A stretch of DNA of 27,048 bases from a virus. The DNA lies in IMG/VR virus record IMGVR_UViG_3300036399_000209, positions 1-27,048 of that record; one strand, 5' to 3'. Below are positions 15,901 to 23,037 of this stretch, piece after piece. The position numbers were made by a program, and so were the translations under genes. A model generated the notes under the pieces. It worked only from the letters and a program-made list of their open reading frames with translations, did not search any database and had not been told where the DNA came from. Positions within the stretch are counted from its first letter, which is position 1. Each line of letters opens with the position of its first letter.

Positions 15901-18900
15901 TCTCCTAATTTTTTACCAACATCTAAAGCAATTGCTCTTGCTTCCTCTGCGGTTATAGACCCAGTAACTATTCCCCTTGTTAGTTGAGAAAGTAATGCTT
16001 GATCTCTTCCTGCGGTTCCAGAAACTTTTGAAACGTTTTGAAGATCTTTTAATAAGGTTGCTCCTGCTTTACTTTCTAAAAATTGTGTACTATATTGCTG
16101 TGCTTCTTGTCCTATTGGAGCACCTGCTGCTAATTCAGCACGTTGTCTTGCTAGTGTTTGTTGAGTGTTTTCTCTACCAAATGCTTTAGCAAACTCTTTC
16201 ATTCTATCTGAAGATCCATACATTGATTTAATTAATTCTCCACCAGACTGAACAGCGTTATTTGCCATTTTATTTAATGCAATTATTCCAATAGATAGTA
16301 ACGCAATTGGTCCAATAACTCCAAATAATGTTGCTGCTGAAATATTTAATGCTGAAGTTAATGCGGGTATACCTTTACTTAACTGTGGAAATACCTTGGC
16401 TGCTGTTATTGTTTGTTTACTTAATGCAAGCATTCCAATAGTTGCTGCTTTACTTGCAACAGCATATCCCGCTATGCTTGCTGCCATGCTTGCTTTCATG
16501 CTTGTTTCTTCTGACATAAACATAGATGGTAAGAAACTTGCTGCTAATCCAGCACCCATGCCAACTGCACCAATACCTTTAGGTAAAGTTCCAACTCCTC
16601 CAGCCTTTTTAATTGATTTTGCTCTTGCTTTTATCTCTTCTTTAGTATAATTTCCATAAAACATTCTCATAGGATTGGCAACCCCGCCACCCTTGTTATA
16701 TCCATCAACCTTGCCATTATTAATAGCAGTTAATAAATCATAATTTTTTTTAGTAGATTCTTTATTTATTACAAATTCCCCTGGGGTAAGCATGGCTGGA
16801 ACGGTGTCTGTGTTTCCAACACCTGGAACAATATTGCCTTTATTAAACTTCATTGTTGATAAATCGTTATCTTTGTAAAACTTTTTATCATTAAAAAATC
16901 TTGTCATTCCCTGTTGACCAGTTAGTCTTTTAGAAACATTGGGCAGCATCTCTCCAACTTCTTTTGCTTTGTTTGCTAAAATAGCATCTAAATTTATAGC
17001 AAATTCATCTGCATATCCTCCAGACATAATTGGTCCAGGTATATCTCCAGGTCTTAAATCTATTTGATATCTTTTTCCACCACCAATACTAATATCTGAC
17101 GCAAGACCATATCCCCAACCCATTTCTCTATCTAAACTGTAATATCCTACCTTTGGATTACTACCTTCTGCTTGGCGTCCACCAGGGCGTGAATTTCTAT
17201 AAAACCTTAAAGTGTCATCAGGTCCGAGTCCATGATTTATTTTCATAAACTCTTCATTAAATTTTGAAATAAGTGGATCTTGTTTTTGTCCTGATGTAGA
17301 TCTATTTCCTAAAGATTTTTTACTTAAAAAATTCATAAAATCGTCAAATGAATTAAATTGACCTGGTTTTATTATTCCTTTTTGCAACAAACTTTGATAA
17401 ACTGGCATAACTTGATTAGCATATGCTTGACCAACTGCATGAGTTGCTGCAGACAAAGGTGTATCAAGAAAATTTTGTTTACTTTTTTTAACGTCATCAA
17501 AAATTCCTTTACTACCTTTTGATTTTGCTATTTCATCTGAATCTTTAAGTAGACTACGCAATACTTGACGACTTCTTCTAGATGGAGTATCAAGACTTCT
17601 TTTTACCGCACTTCCTATACCACCAAGATTTAAATATTGAACACCAGGTATCATTCCACCTTTATTAAACTTTTTAGGTCTAAGAGTTTCTGCTCCTTGA
17701 TTTTTATATTCATTTTTATTATAAATTGCTGCTTCAAAGTTTGGATCAAGAATTTCTTCTTTATATCTTCTAGGATCGCCTCCGTGTCTAAAATTAGGAT
17801 CTTTCATTGAATCTGCATGAGGCTCATACCCAATTCTTTGTTTTCTTAATTGTCCATCTGTTCCCATAAAAATTCTTGCTTCATGAGGCTCCCCACCTCT
17901 TGGGTGAATAAAATATATGTCATTATCAATAAAACTTTTATCTTTAACATATTCTGATATTTTCTTAAAAGGTTTTGGCCTGTTTAAAAATTGAGTTCTT
18001 AATTGTGGTAAGGCACCAAACATTGGTGCAATTTCGTCTGCATTTATTCCGAAAACTTTACTCATAACTTCTTGTATTTGTTTTCCTTTATTTGCATATT
18101 GAACACCAGGAATCATTCCACCCTTATTTAATTTAATTCCTTTGTCTTGTATTATTTTTGCTGTTTGATTTAAGTGGGTTCCTACTTCTTCTGGTTTAGC
18201 ATATCTAAGTCTATTTCTATACTGTGTTGCTAATACGTTTAAAACATCATTATCTGCATTTTTATTTAAAGCAATTGAATATAAATGTGAATTTGAATAT
18301 AAATTATTATAATCTGTTGTTAAAAGATCAAGAAGGTCGTCTTTGCTTGGATTAGATGATATAGTTCTACTTATGGAATTATCAAAAAGTGATCGATCTG
18401 CACGTAATGTAAAGTCACCTCTCTTTTTTATTTCTCCATTTATAATTTTGTTTTTTACATCACTAGGAAGATTAGATAGAGATAGTCTATCTATTAATTC
18501 ATTTCTACCCTTGCTTTTAAACATAGCAGCAATAATTTTTCCAGTGTTTGCATATTGCATACCTGGAACTTGTCCACCTTTGTTCATCATTGAAAAAACA
18601 TCAAAATCGGCTTTAATTAATCTTTTGTCAATCCCTAATAATTCTTGAACATAACCCATCAACTTGTCATGGTCTGCTTTATTTTTAGGTGATCCAGAAA
18701 CTCCTATTTGATTATATACTGAATTATACTTTGATGGCTCAATTATTGCTTGTCCAAGATATCCTGGAAAACTTATGCTGCTTTTTTTTGCATTTGCAAT
18801 AGCATCTTCTGCATAATGTGATCTTACTCCTGCTCCCATAGTTGGACCATTTATTAAATTTGCTAATTCTTCATCTATATATCCCTTTTTTAAAAAATAT

Positions 18901-21900
18901 TCTGATACTGCTTTTCTTGATTCTTCTGTAGGTGCGGCTTGCCTTAATTTGTTTTTTATTTGTGATGATTTAATTTTTTCAGGTTTTGCAAATTTTTTTA
19001 CTGCATCAGACATTGGTGCTAAATCTGTTAATCCTTTTTTAAAATATCCAATTTCTATTAATATGTTGTCAATTTCTTCAAGACTGTATCCTTGATTATA
19101 TAAAGATATTCCATCATTAAGTCTTGCACCTTGAACTCTTTTTTCCCACGTTACATTATTTACCATATCTTGTAAAATTTCTTTATCTCTTGCTTTAAGA
19201 TTTTTTCTTACATGTTTTACTTTTCCAGTTTTAAATTTTTTTGTACCTTTTTTTATTAATTGTCCAGCCATTGCGTATTGCACACCATCAACTTTTCCAC
19301 CCATATTATACATATGAGCACCTTGTCTATTTTTAGGCTTTGGCGTTCCTCTCCAATTTTTTTGTATCCTAGTATATGATTCCATACCAGGAATTCCTCT
19401 ATAAACATCTTTAAGTGTAGTAGTTCCTCTACTTTTGCTATATTTTAATTCTTTACTTACTTGAGTACCATCTGTCATTAATGTTTCTAAATGTTCAGGA
19501 GTTAAATTATCAAATAGTTCTTTATTTTGTAATTCTTTTACAGAAACAAATTGAACGTTTTCATATTCTGGTTTTCCAAGTAATGGTTGAACTCTTTCTA
19601 ATCCTGCTGAGTCTAAAAATCTTATTTCTTTACCTGGATATTTAGAAGCAATGTTAGCAAAATTATTTTCAAGAGTTGCTTTATATGCATCCTTTTTCCA
19701 ATCACCTTTTGCAAATGCATCTATCATCCATAAACCTTCTTCTGAAACCATATCTTGTTTTAATACATCTAAAGGAACTCCTCTTTTATCAAATTCTTTC
19801 ATTGTTCTTACACCAGTAAGTTGTTGATTATTTGATTTTGTTAATAAATAAACTAAATTATTTTTTAACTGTTCTACTTTATTAGAAGCCTTAGCACCTA
19901 CAGTTTTAGCAACTTGACTTCGTCCTACTAACTTGGCTGCTACAGCATTTGTTGCTGCTGAATATCCTGGTGTATTACCAATTAAAAATCCAGACATAGC
20001 GTATTGAATTCCATTTTTAACTTTTCCACCAACGTTTAACCTTTGAGCATTAATTGAATGAAGTAGTCCAAGATTATTTTTAGTTGATTCTTTATTAACT
20101 ACAAACTCTCCTGGTGTAAGCATTGCTGGAACCTTGTCTGTGTTTCCTACTCCAGGAACAGTGCTACTGTTGTCTGGTGTAAATACCGAACCACCTTGAT
20201 TTAATCCTACTGCTTTAATTCTAGACTTACCTCTAGTAGCCATTGTTGTTGCAACACTTGCAGCAGCACTTCCTCCAACACGACTACTTGCAGCCTGACC
20301 CGTTCCAAATAAAAATGGTTGTACTTGTGATGCTCTAGTTTGTTCAGATATTAATACTCTATATGAGTTAGTTAAAGTTTTAATTGCTATATCTGCACTA
20401 TTTGCAGAACCTACTTGACTTAATAAAGCAGCGTTTGCTAATTCAGTTGCGGATCCTAATTGTCTTGCTGCATTTGCTGCATCTATTTCTGAAAGACTTA
20501 AATAGTTTGCAGATTGTGTTAATGATTTTATTGCTGCTAGTGGACCTTTTCTTAATAAGGTAACTCCAAACATTCCCATAGAGTGTGTAAATTTAGCAAA
20601 TGTACCGATTAAGTTAGCAAACAAACCAAATATCATGGTAGCGGCTGGAAGTAGTACACCACCTAGGGCTGTTGCTAATGCTACAACATTTTTTACACCT
20701 TCTGGAAGTTTATTAAAAGCCTCAAATATTTTTGTAGCCATGTTTACAAGAGGTATTGCCATTTTAACAAAAATTTCACCCAAAGGTGCTATTGCAATTT
20801 TTAGTCTTTCTATTGCTCCAGTAAGTTGAGTGCTAAAGGCTTGTTCTACGGTTGTTAATTCTTTTTCTGCACTCTTAGCAAGTTGTTCTGTTGAATACCC
20901 CAGGGTAGATATTACTTGTTGTGCCTGTGATCCTTCTCTAGAAATATTTTCAAATAATGCACCAAGTCTTGCATATTGAAATTTACCAAATAAACTTTCT
21001 AATGCTTGTTGTCTCGAAAATTCATCTAATGTAGATAAGGCATCACTAAAAGCCGTAACAGTACCCATTAGGTCTCCTCTATTGGTTTGAATAATAGAGT
21101 CAAGATTTATTTTAAATCCTGCTAGTACATCTGTTGCTGCTTTTGTTGGGTTAATTAAAGATCCAAGACCAGACTTTAGTGCGTTAGCGCCTTGCTCTGC
21201 AGACACTCCGCCTTCCTGCATTGCTGCAAGGAATACTGTTAAATCTTTAACGTCTCCACCCAAACCTTTAATAACTGGAGCAACACGAGGTATTGCTGCA
21301 GCAATGTCTTGTAGACTTACTACTGTTTGGTTTTCAACCATGTTTAAAAAGTTAATAGTATCTGCTAGTTCTTGTCCAGATAATCTAAAAGCACTTTGAA
21401 GTGATATTGTTGTTTCAAGAGCAGCGTTTTGATCCATCTGGCCAAGTGTTGCTAGCCTTGTTGATTCTCTAACTGCATCAGTTAATTCTGTATTTTTTCT
21501 ACCTGCTGCTGCAGCCTGTGCTGCTAAACCTAATGTATCTTTTGCTGCAATTCCATACTTTGTAAATTCTCTACTTAATCCTTGAACTGCTTTAAAATTT
21601 TCTTCTAATTCTGCTGGTGTAGTAAATATATCACCATATACTTTTTTAAAGTTAACTGCTTGTTTTTCTAGATCTGAAAATACCCGACCTGCTGTTGTAC
21701 CAAATATTGTTAATGGTATTGTAAAACCAACCATAAGTTGGCGACCAGTCCATTGTACGTTTTTACCAAAGTTAATTAACCCAGTTGTTCCTTGCTTAAA
21801 CATTGAGTTTAATATTTGCATTCTTTGAGCAGATACTGCCGCGTCAGCAGAAAATGCTGTAAGTGGTCTAACTGAAAGGGCCTCTTGCATACCTTTTGAT

Positions 21901-22283
21901 GCTTTTGCGGTAGCAATAAATTGAGTTTGCATTGTCCTTGCACGTTCTGCTGCAAGGGCAAATACTTCTGCGGCCATTCCGCCTTTTTTATTAAAAGACG
22001 CACTAAAAAATTGACCTAGTGTTCCTTGACCTTTTCTTAAAGTAGAATCAAGTGCTCCTGCGGCAGTTTGCATTTTAACAAGTTCTGCTCTAAAAAAGCC
22101 ACCTGTATTTATTGAATTTCTAAGTCCCTCTGCAAAAACTCTTGAGGCTTGGCCTTGTTCTAATTGACCTTTATTCAATGTAAGATTGAAAGCATTTATT
22201 TGCTGCTGTAAACTTCTTAATTCGGCTGCGGCACCACTGGTATTGATGTCAACATCAATTACCGTTTTAATAATCTCTGCCAC
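12981..22283 (-). CDS. Tape measure protein with a modular cassette array
   Basis: 3100 residues; sets tail length and is ejected at infection. Residues 190-500 are a TP901-type tape-measure core (GDIFTTPAELEENFKAVQGL and FLAAMQEGGVSAEQGANALK), followed by a hydrophobic stretch near 525-570. Residues 709-1845 form an unusual block: motif copies R1 (709-735) and R2 (1819-1845) enclose five linkers (752-765, 995-1007, 1236-1248, 1388-1400, 1542-1554) that separate five unrelated cassettes. After it come hydrophobic segments (about 1890-2005), a long coiled coil (about 2690-2945), a third motif copy R3 (2993-3019) and a usual C-terminal strand-rich end. The GTG at 22283 overlaps the chaperone stop by one base and has GAGGTG 8 nt upstream. 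If the usual 0.15 nm per residue holds, the tail would be about 465 nm, or about 290 nm without the block. Confidence 0.95.
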   Translation of the reverse strand: MAEIIKTVIDVDINTSGAAAELRSLQQQINAFNLTLNKGQLEQGQASRVFAEGLRNSINTGGFFRAELVKMQTAAGALDSTLRKGQGTLGQFFSASFNKKGGMAAEVFALAAERARTMQTQFIATAKASKGMQEALSVRPLTAFSADAAVSAQRMQILNSMFKQGTTGLINFGKNVQWTGRQLMVGFTIPLTIFGTTAGRVFSDLEKQAVNFKKVYGDIFTTPAELEENFKAVQGLSREFTKYGIAAKDTLGLAAQAAAAGRKNTELTDAVRESTRLATLGQMDQNAALETTISLQSAFRLSGQELADTINFLNMVENQTVVSLQDIAAAIPRVAPVIKGLGGDVKDLTVFLAAMQEGGVSAEQGANALKSGLGSLINPTKAATDVLAGFKINLDSIIQTNRGDLMGTVTAFSDALSTLDEFSRQQALESLFGKFQYARLGALFENISREGSQAQQVISTLGYSTEQLAKSAEKELTTVEQAFSTQLTGAIERLKIAIAPLGEIFVKMAIPLVNMATKIFEAFNKLPEGVKNVVALATALGGVLLPAATMIFGLFANLIGTFAKFTHSMGMFGVTLLRKGPLAAIKSLTQSANYLSLSEIDAANAARQLGSATELANAALLSQVGSANSADIAIKTLTNSYRVLISEQTRASQVQPFLFGTGQAASSRVGGSAAASVATTMATRGKSRIKAVGLNQGGSVFTPDNSSTVPGVGNTDKVPAMLTPGEFVVNKESTKNNLGLLHSINAQRLNVGGKVKNGIQYAMSGFLIGNTPGYSAATNAVAAKLVGRSQVAKTVGAKASNKVEQLKNNLVYLLTKSNNQQLTGVRTMKEFDKRGVPLDVLKQDMVSEEGLWMIDAFAKGDWKKDAYKATLENNFANIASKYPGKEIRFLDSAGLERVQPLLGKPEYENVQFVSVKELQNKELFDNLTPEHLETLMTDGTQVSKELKYSKSRGTTTLKDVYRGIPGMESYTRIQKNWRGTPKPKNRQGAHMYNMGGKVDGVQYAMAGQLIKKGTKKFKTGKVKHVRKNLKARDKEILQDMVNNVTWEKRVQGARLNDGISLYNQGYSLEEIDNILIEIGYFKKGLTDLAPMSDAVKKFAKPEKIKSSQIKNKLRQAAPTEESRKAVSEYFLKKGYIDEELANLINGPTMGAGVRSHYAEDAIANAKKSSISFPGYLGQAIIEPSKYNSVYNQIGVSGSPKNKADHDKLMGYVQELLGIDKRLIKADFDVFSMMNKGGQVPGMQYANTGKIIAAMFKSKGRNELIDRLSLSNLPSDVKNKIINGEIKKRGDFTLRADRSLFDNSISRTISSNPSKDDLLDLLTTDYNNLYSNSHLYSIALNKNADNDVLNVLATQYRNRLRYAKPEEVGTHLNQTAKIIQDKGIKLNKGGMIPGVQYANKGKQIQEVMSKVFGINADEIAPMFGALPQLRTQFLNRPKPFKKISEYVKDKSFIDNDIYFIHPRGGEPHEARIFMGTDGQLRKQRIGYEPHADSMKDPNFRHGGDPRRYKEEILDPNFEAAIYNKNEYKNQGAETLRPKKFNKGGMIPGVQYLNLGGIGSAVKRSLDTPSRRSRQVLRSLLKDSDEIAKSKGSKGIFDDVKKSKQNFLDTPLSAATHAVGQAYANQVMPVYQSLLQKGIIKPGQFNSFDDFMNFLSKKSLGNRSTSGQKQDPLISKFNEEFMKINHGLGPDDTLRFYRNSRPGGRQAEGSNPKVGYYSLDREMGWGYGLASDISIGGGKRYQIDLRPGDIPGPIMSGGYADEFAINLDAILANKAKEVGEMLPNVSKRLTGQQGMTRFFNDKKFYKDNDLSTMKFNKGNIVPGVGNTDTVPAMLTPGEFVINKESTKKNYDLLTAINNGKVDGYNKGGGVANPMRMFYGNYTKEEIKARAKSIKKAGGVGTLPKGIGAVGMGAGLAASFLPSMFMSEETSMKASMAASIAGYAVASKAATIGMLALSKQTITAAKVFPQLSKGIPALTSALNISAATLFGVIGPIALLSIGIIALNKMANNAVQSGGELIKSMYGSSDRMKEFAKAFGRENTQQTLARQRAELAAGAPIGQEAQQYSTQFLESKAGATLLKDLQNVSKVSGTAGRDQALLSQLTRGIVTGSITAEEARAIALDVGKKLGDQSIGIKLGAQISDLVGPDGKKLTDNILKINAVITPTIDMNEIGKNVSKQWENLGIGSKLGMILTGKGTDDMIVDALAQAAIEANAITSEQLDLLRLELESGNISIQEFTSKKDAITAQSNKTTLDAIETINKKYGEGTDKALNALREFRKEFEKEFKTKISVLSDEDEKNAQKAQDILRKGEAASTNPLPLGQQVVANVATKTTDEEKRKYLTELGLDPSMAVLDPQQMLTAIEQTFTADQKLAKIVSEKLFGPQAKQELGTKAADALALLDPQFNAEIGKLLDEDKTGQLKEKLVNLFEVDPETFAKFQNLFDVGGPDALTKALTMGEDELSKYLDNVSKLSALPKELGIDTTKLISDPEKLDAFVKNIDMATKSLDLLKEGAKKGNITQKYVLETAFAGNQEAQNLLNYYLKTKKFKDIDLNMVLGASMNPEIAKALVIMKKLEEGEGANVSLAEAVWASNTLSNAQVAPGGGKSDNPYVDDGSGTKSALQTAKDAARQTKEVIASQSKLLAAGISVEALEGLSPEAIIELGKQSGKQLRDNIKLFNDQAESIRINKLVLQQLALEENPIKKALEDSKKTVEGYDDQIKELNKTIEKTNRANELDRRRIEDKNKALENLTKKEKNVNDQYNERIKALDKVANANDRVAERQRQQIDLATALTSGDIAGAAQAAAAMTQTGAQNQIEDTKTALEAQRQAELDGLTESVNGRLMSRKDIQAEIDAIEETIYQRNINLRFENDEIYKIQEKINQEKVRQQELNDVLAEQDRAEAKLATNKLTNAKNITAETKKQRDNAIAAAYADYKKLVDPRGTNKNLTLSNYKTDILGLAFGGMIKKYAFGGNVGYKGSREAPPRLKMARGSLVPGLGNTDRVPALLTPGEFVVRKSVAQANMPLLKALNSDVFPSMSLNTPDVAPTVTSSTSTILNNTPVYNYSISVNVPNTTASPDEIANVVVSRIKRSMDTNIRSNRY
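13227..13307 (-). repeat. Tape measure long motif, copy R3
   Basis: Residues 2993-3019 of the tape measure protein: VPGLGNTDRVPALLTPGEFV followed by VRKSVAQ. Third, most diverged copy, located near the C-terminus after RGSL. The trailing residues (MPLLKALN) match the LLxxIN that follows the other copies. Confidence 0.85.
16749..16829 (-). repeat. Tape measure long motif, copy R2 (distal boundary of cassette block)
   Basis: Residues 1819-1845: VPGVGNTDTVPAMLTPGEFV then INKESTK. It is followed by LLTAIN and a truncated linker (GKVDGYNKGGG). It closes the cassette block on its C-terminal side and nearly matches R1 in protein and largely in DNA. Confidence 0.9.
16830..17621 (-). other. Cassette 5 of tape measure protein; possible ADP-ribosyltransferase-like domain
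   Basis: Residues 1555-1818, between linker L5 and motif R2. The N-terminal half is helical and basic. The second half has an order resembling ADP-ribosyltransferase folds: DDTLRFYRNSRPGG (Arg1696), then VGYYSLDREMGWGYGLAS (Ser1716), then KRYQIDLRPGDIPG and GGYADEFAIN (Glu1760). A canonical ExE is absent because position 1758 is Ala. Fold and activity are inference from motif order only; this is the only cassette with any recognisable pattern. Confidence 0.35.
17622..17660 (-). repeat. Tape measure short linker, copy L5
   Basis: Residues 1542-1554, GGMIPGVQYLNLG, preceded by FNK. At nucleotide level the first 27 bases differ from L4 at a single third-codon position. Confidence 0.9.
18084..18122 (-). 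repeat. Tape measure short linker, copy L4
   Basis: Residues 1388-1400, GGMIPGVQYANKG, preceded by LNK. Separates cassette 3 (1249-1387) from cassette 4 (1401-1541). Confidence 0.9.
18540..18578 (-). repeat. Tape measure short linker, copy L3
   Basis: Residues 1236-1248, GGQVPGMQYANTG, preceded by MNK. Separates cassette 2 (1008-1235) from cassette 3 (1249-1387). Confidence 0.9.
19263..19301 (-). repeat. Tape measure short linker, copy L2
   Basis: Residues 995-1007, GGKVDGVQYAMAG, preceded by YNM. Separates cassette 1 (766-994) from cassette 2. Confidence 0.9.
19989..20030 (-). repeat. Tape measure short linker, copy L1
   Basis: Residues 752-765, GGKVKNGIQYAMSG, one residue longer than the others. 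It follows motif R1 by 16 residues and opens cassette 1. Confidence 0.85.
20079..20159 (-). repeat. Tape measure long motif, copy R1 (proximal boundary of cassette block)
   Basis: Residues 709-735: VPGVGNTDKVPAMLTPGEFV then VNKESTK. Motifs of the form DxVPAxLTPGEFVxxK are common in tape measure proteins of siphophages; here the copy marks where the conventional core ends and the cassette block begins. Confidence 0.9.
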
Positions 22284-22950
22284 TATTCAATCACCTCGTA
22301 ATCCAGACCTTGTCCAATACCAAAACCTGCTCTTTTAGCCGCAGATCCTTGTAATGCAACAATATCTCTTGGATTAGTTGTTTTGCCTTGACTGTAAACC
22401 TTTGCTTTGAGTTTTTCCCAAGCATCTTGGTCTCCAGAAGACTTGTCAATGTCAACACCCTGTAACGCTGCAAAAAATTTTCTATTTTCATTTTCTTCTT
22501 TATTCTTTGCTTCTAGTATCGCTACTAGTTCAGGCATTGATATTGATTCCTCCAGTTCTTGATAATTCTTCCAAAATCCTAGAAGAAATACCTTAGATTC
22601 TATCGTGGCGAGATCTAGTTCGCTCCAACTAGAGCCGCCGCTAGTGCGTTTGGGTCGTTTAACTTAATCCCTGCTGCTACTTCAATTATCTTGTAAACTG
22701 TTGGCAGGTCAATAACATCTTCTAATTTTTCTTTAGATGCTAATTCTGGACTGTATTGCTTCATAGCAATTACTGCACAATCTAGTAAAAGATCCATTGA
22801 CTTAATATTATCTTCTGCGATTTTTTCGTCAGAAATTTTTTGGAACTCTTTCATGAAGTCCCTTAAGAATTTAATTTTTAAAGGCTTCATTTCTACCTTT
22901 GTACCGTCTTGTAACTCAATTTCTACAACTTCGTAAACACTGCTTGCCAT
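22283..22950 (-). CDS. Tail assembly chaperone, -1 frameshift fusion product (gpGT-like)
   Basis: Joined product of 22950-22648 and 22648-22283, 222 residues: 101 from the first frame, then 121 in the -1 frame. In siphophages such as lambda the long form bridges tape measure and tube proteins during tail assembly. Seen: a heptamer CCCAAAC in the correct phase (GAC CCA AAC) near the end of the first frame; after slipping, the -1 frame is open to 22283 with no stop, encoding RTSGGSSWSELDLATIES and then a charged helical segment. The stop overlaps the tape measure GTG by one base. An internal ATG at 22537 with GGAGG 11 nt upstream could also start a separate second protein, but the open -1 frame, the heptamer and the gene order argue for frameshifting. 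Confidence 0.85.
22607..22639 (-). promoter_or_regulatory. Candidate frameshift-stimulating stem-loop
   Basis: Begins 8 nt after the slippery heptamer. GGCG and CTAG on the 5' arm pair with CTAG and CGCC on the 3' arm, with a G-U and a U-A pair around a small internal loop, and a 10-nt terminal loop. It contains the zero-frame stop codon. Spacing matches known -1 stimulators; stability was not computed. Confidence 0.45.
22615..22950 (-). CDS. Tail assembly chaperone, short form (gpG-like)
   Basis: 111 residues, located between the tail tube gene and the tape measure gene. The product is helical and acidic with a strand-like start (VYEVVEIELQDGTKVEMKPL) matching the beginning of siphophage chaperones, where a short beta-hairpin precedes helices. 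The zero-frame stop TAG at 22615 gives the main, unshifted product; a fraction of ribosomes should shift at 22648-22654 to make the longer form. The ATG at 22950 has a strong AGGAGG site 5 nt upstream, and a promoter overlapping a terminator lies directly before it. Confidence 0.88.
   Translation of the reverse strand: MASSVYEVVEIELQDGTKVEMKPLKIKFLRDFMKEFQKISDEKIAEDNIKSMDLLLDCAVIAMKQYSPELASKEKLEDVIDLPTVYKIIEVAAGIKLNDPNALAAALVGAN
22648..22654 (-). promoter_or_regulatory. Programmed -1 ribosomal frameshift site CCCAAAC
   Basis: Heptamer of the X XXY YYZ form (X = C, Y = A, Z = C) read as C CCA AAC in the frame of the short chaperone, ten codons before its stop. Allows both tRNAs to re-pair in the -1 frame. 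Position in the chaperone gene upstream of the tape measure gene is the conserved location for this event in long-tailed phages. Confidence 0.88.
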
Positions 22951-22975
22951 TTAATCCTCCTATGGATATAGTTAA

Positions 22976-23004
22976 ATTATAGCACAAAACCCACCTCTTG
23001 AAAA
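22976..23004 (-). promoter_or_regulatory. Promoter of the chaperone and tape measure genes
   Basis: Extended -10 TGCTATAAT (perfect) with a 17-nt spacer to TTTTCA (4 of 6 of a -35). It overlaps the terminator hairpin of the upstream tail tube gene, and AGGAGG with the ATG at 22950 follows closely. Confidence 0.5.
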
Positions 23005-23012
23005 GAAGTGGG
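22986..23012 (-). terminator. Intrinsic terminator after the major tail protein gene
   Basis: Minus-strand transcript CCCACUUCUU, 3-nt loop, AAGAGGUGGG, with one G-U pair in a 10-bp stem, followed by UUUUGUG. It lies 26 nt after the major tail protein stop and would keep this abundant transcript separate from the tape measure unit. Partial read-through is likely because of the short U-run. Confidence 0.7.
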
Positions 23013-23037
23013 CAATGTGTTTATTTAGTTGTTTTGG

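Noticed and set aside
18343-18648. Plus-strand open frame of 101 codons
   Set aside because: Antisense shadow inside the tape measure gene; hydrophobic product expected from the complement of AT-rich codons.
13227-20159. Tape measure repeats as a CRISPR array or other DNA repeat array
   Set aside because: Copies are in frame, vary at codon level, spacers are hundreds of bases and of unequal length; they are protein motifs.
22283-22537. Second chaperone frame as an independent gene from ATG 22537
   Set aside because: A GGAGG precedes it, but the frame is open back to the slippery heptamer and the gene order is that of a frameshift fusion. Kept as an alternative in the fusion entry.
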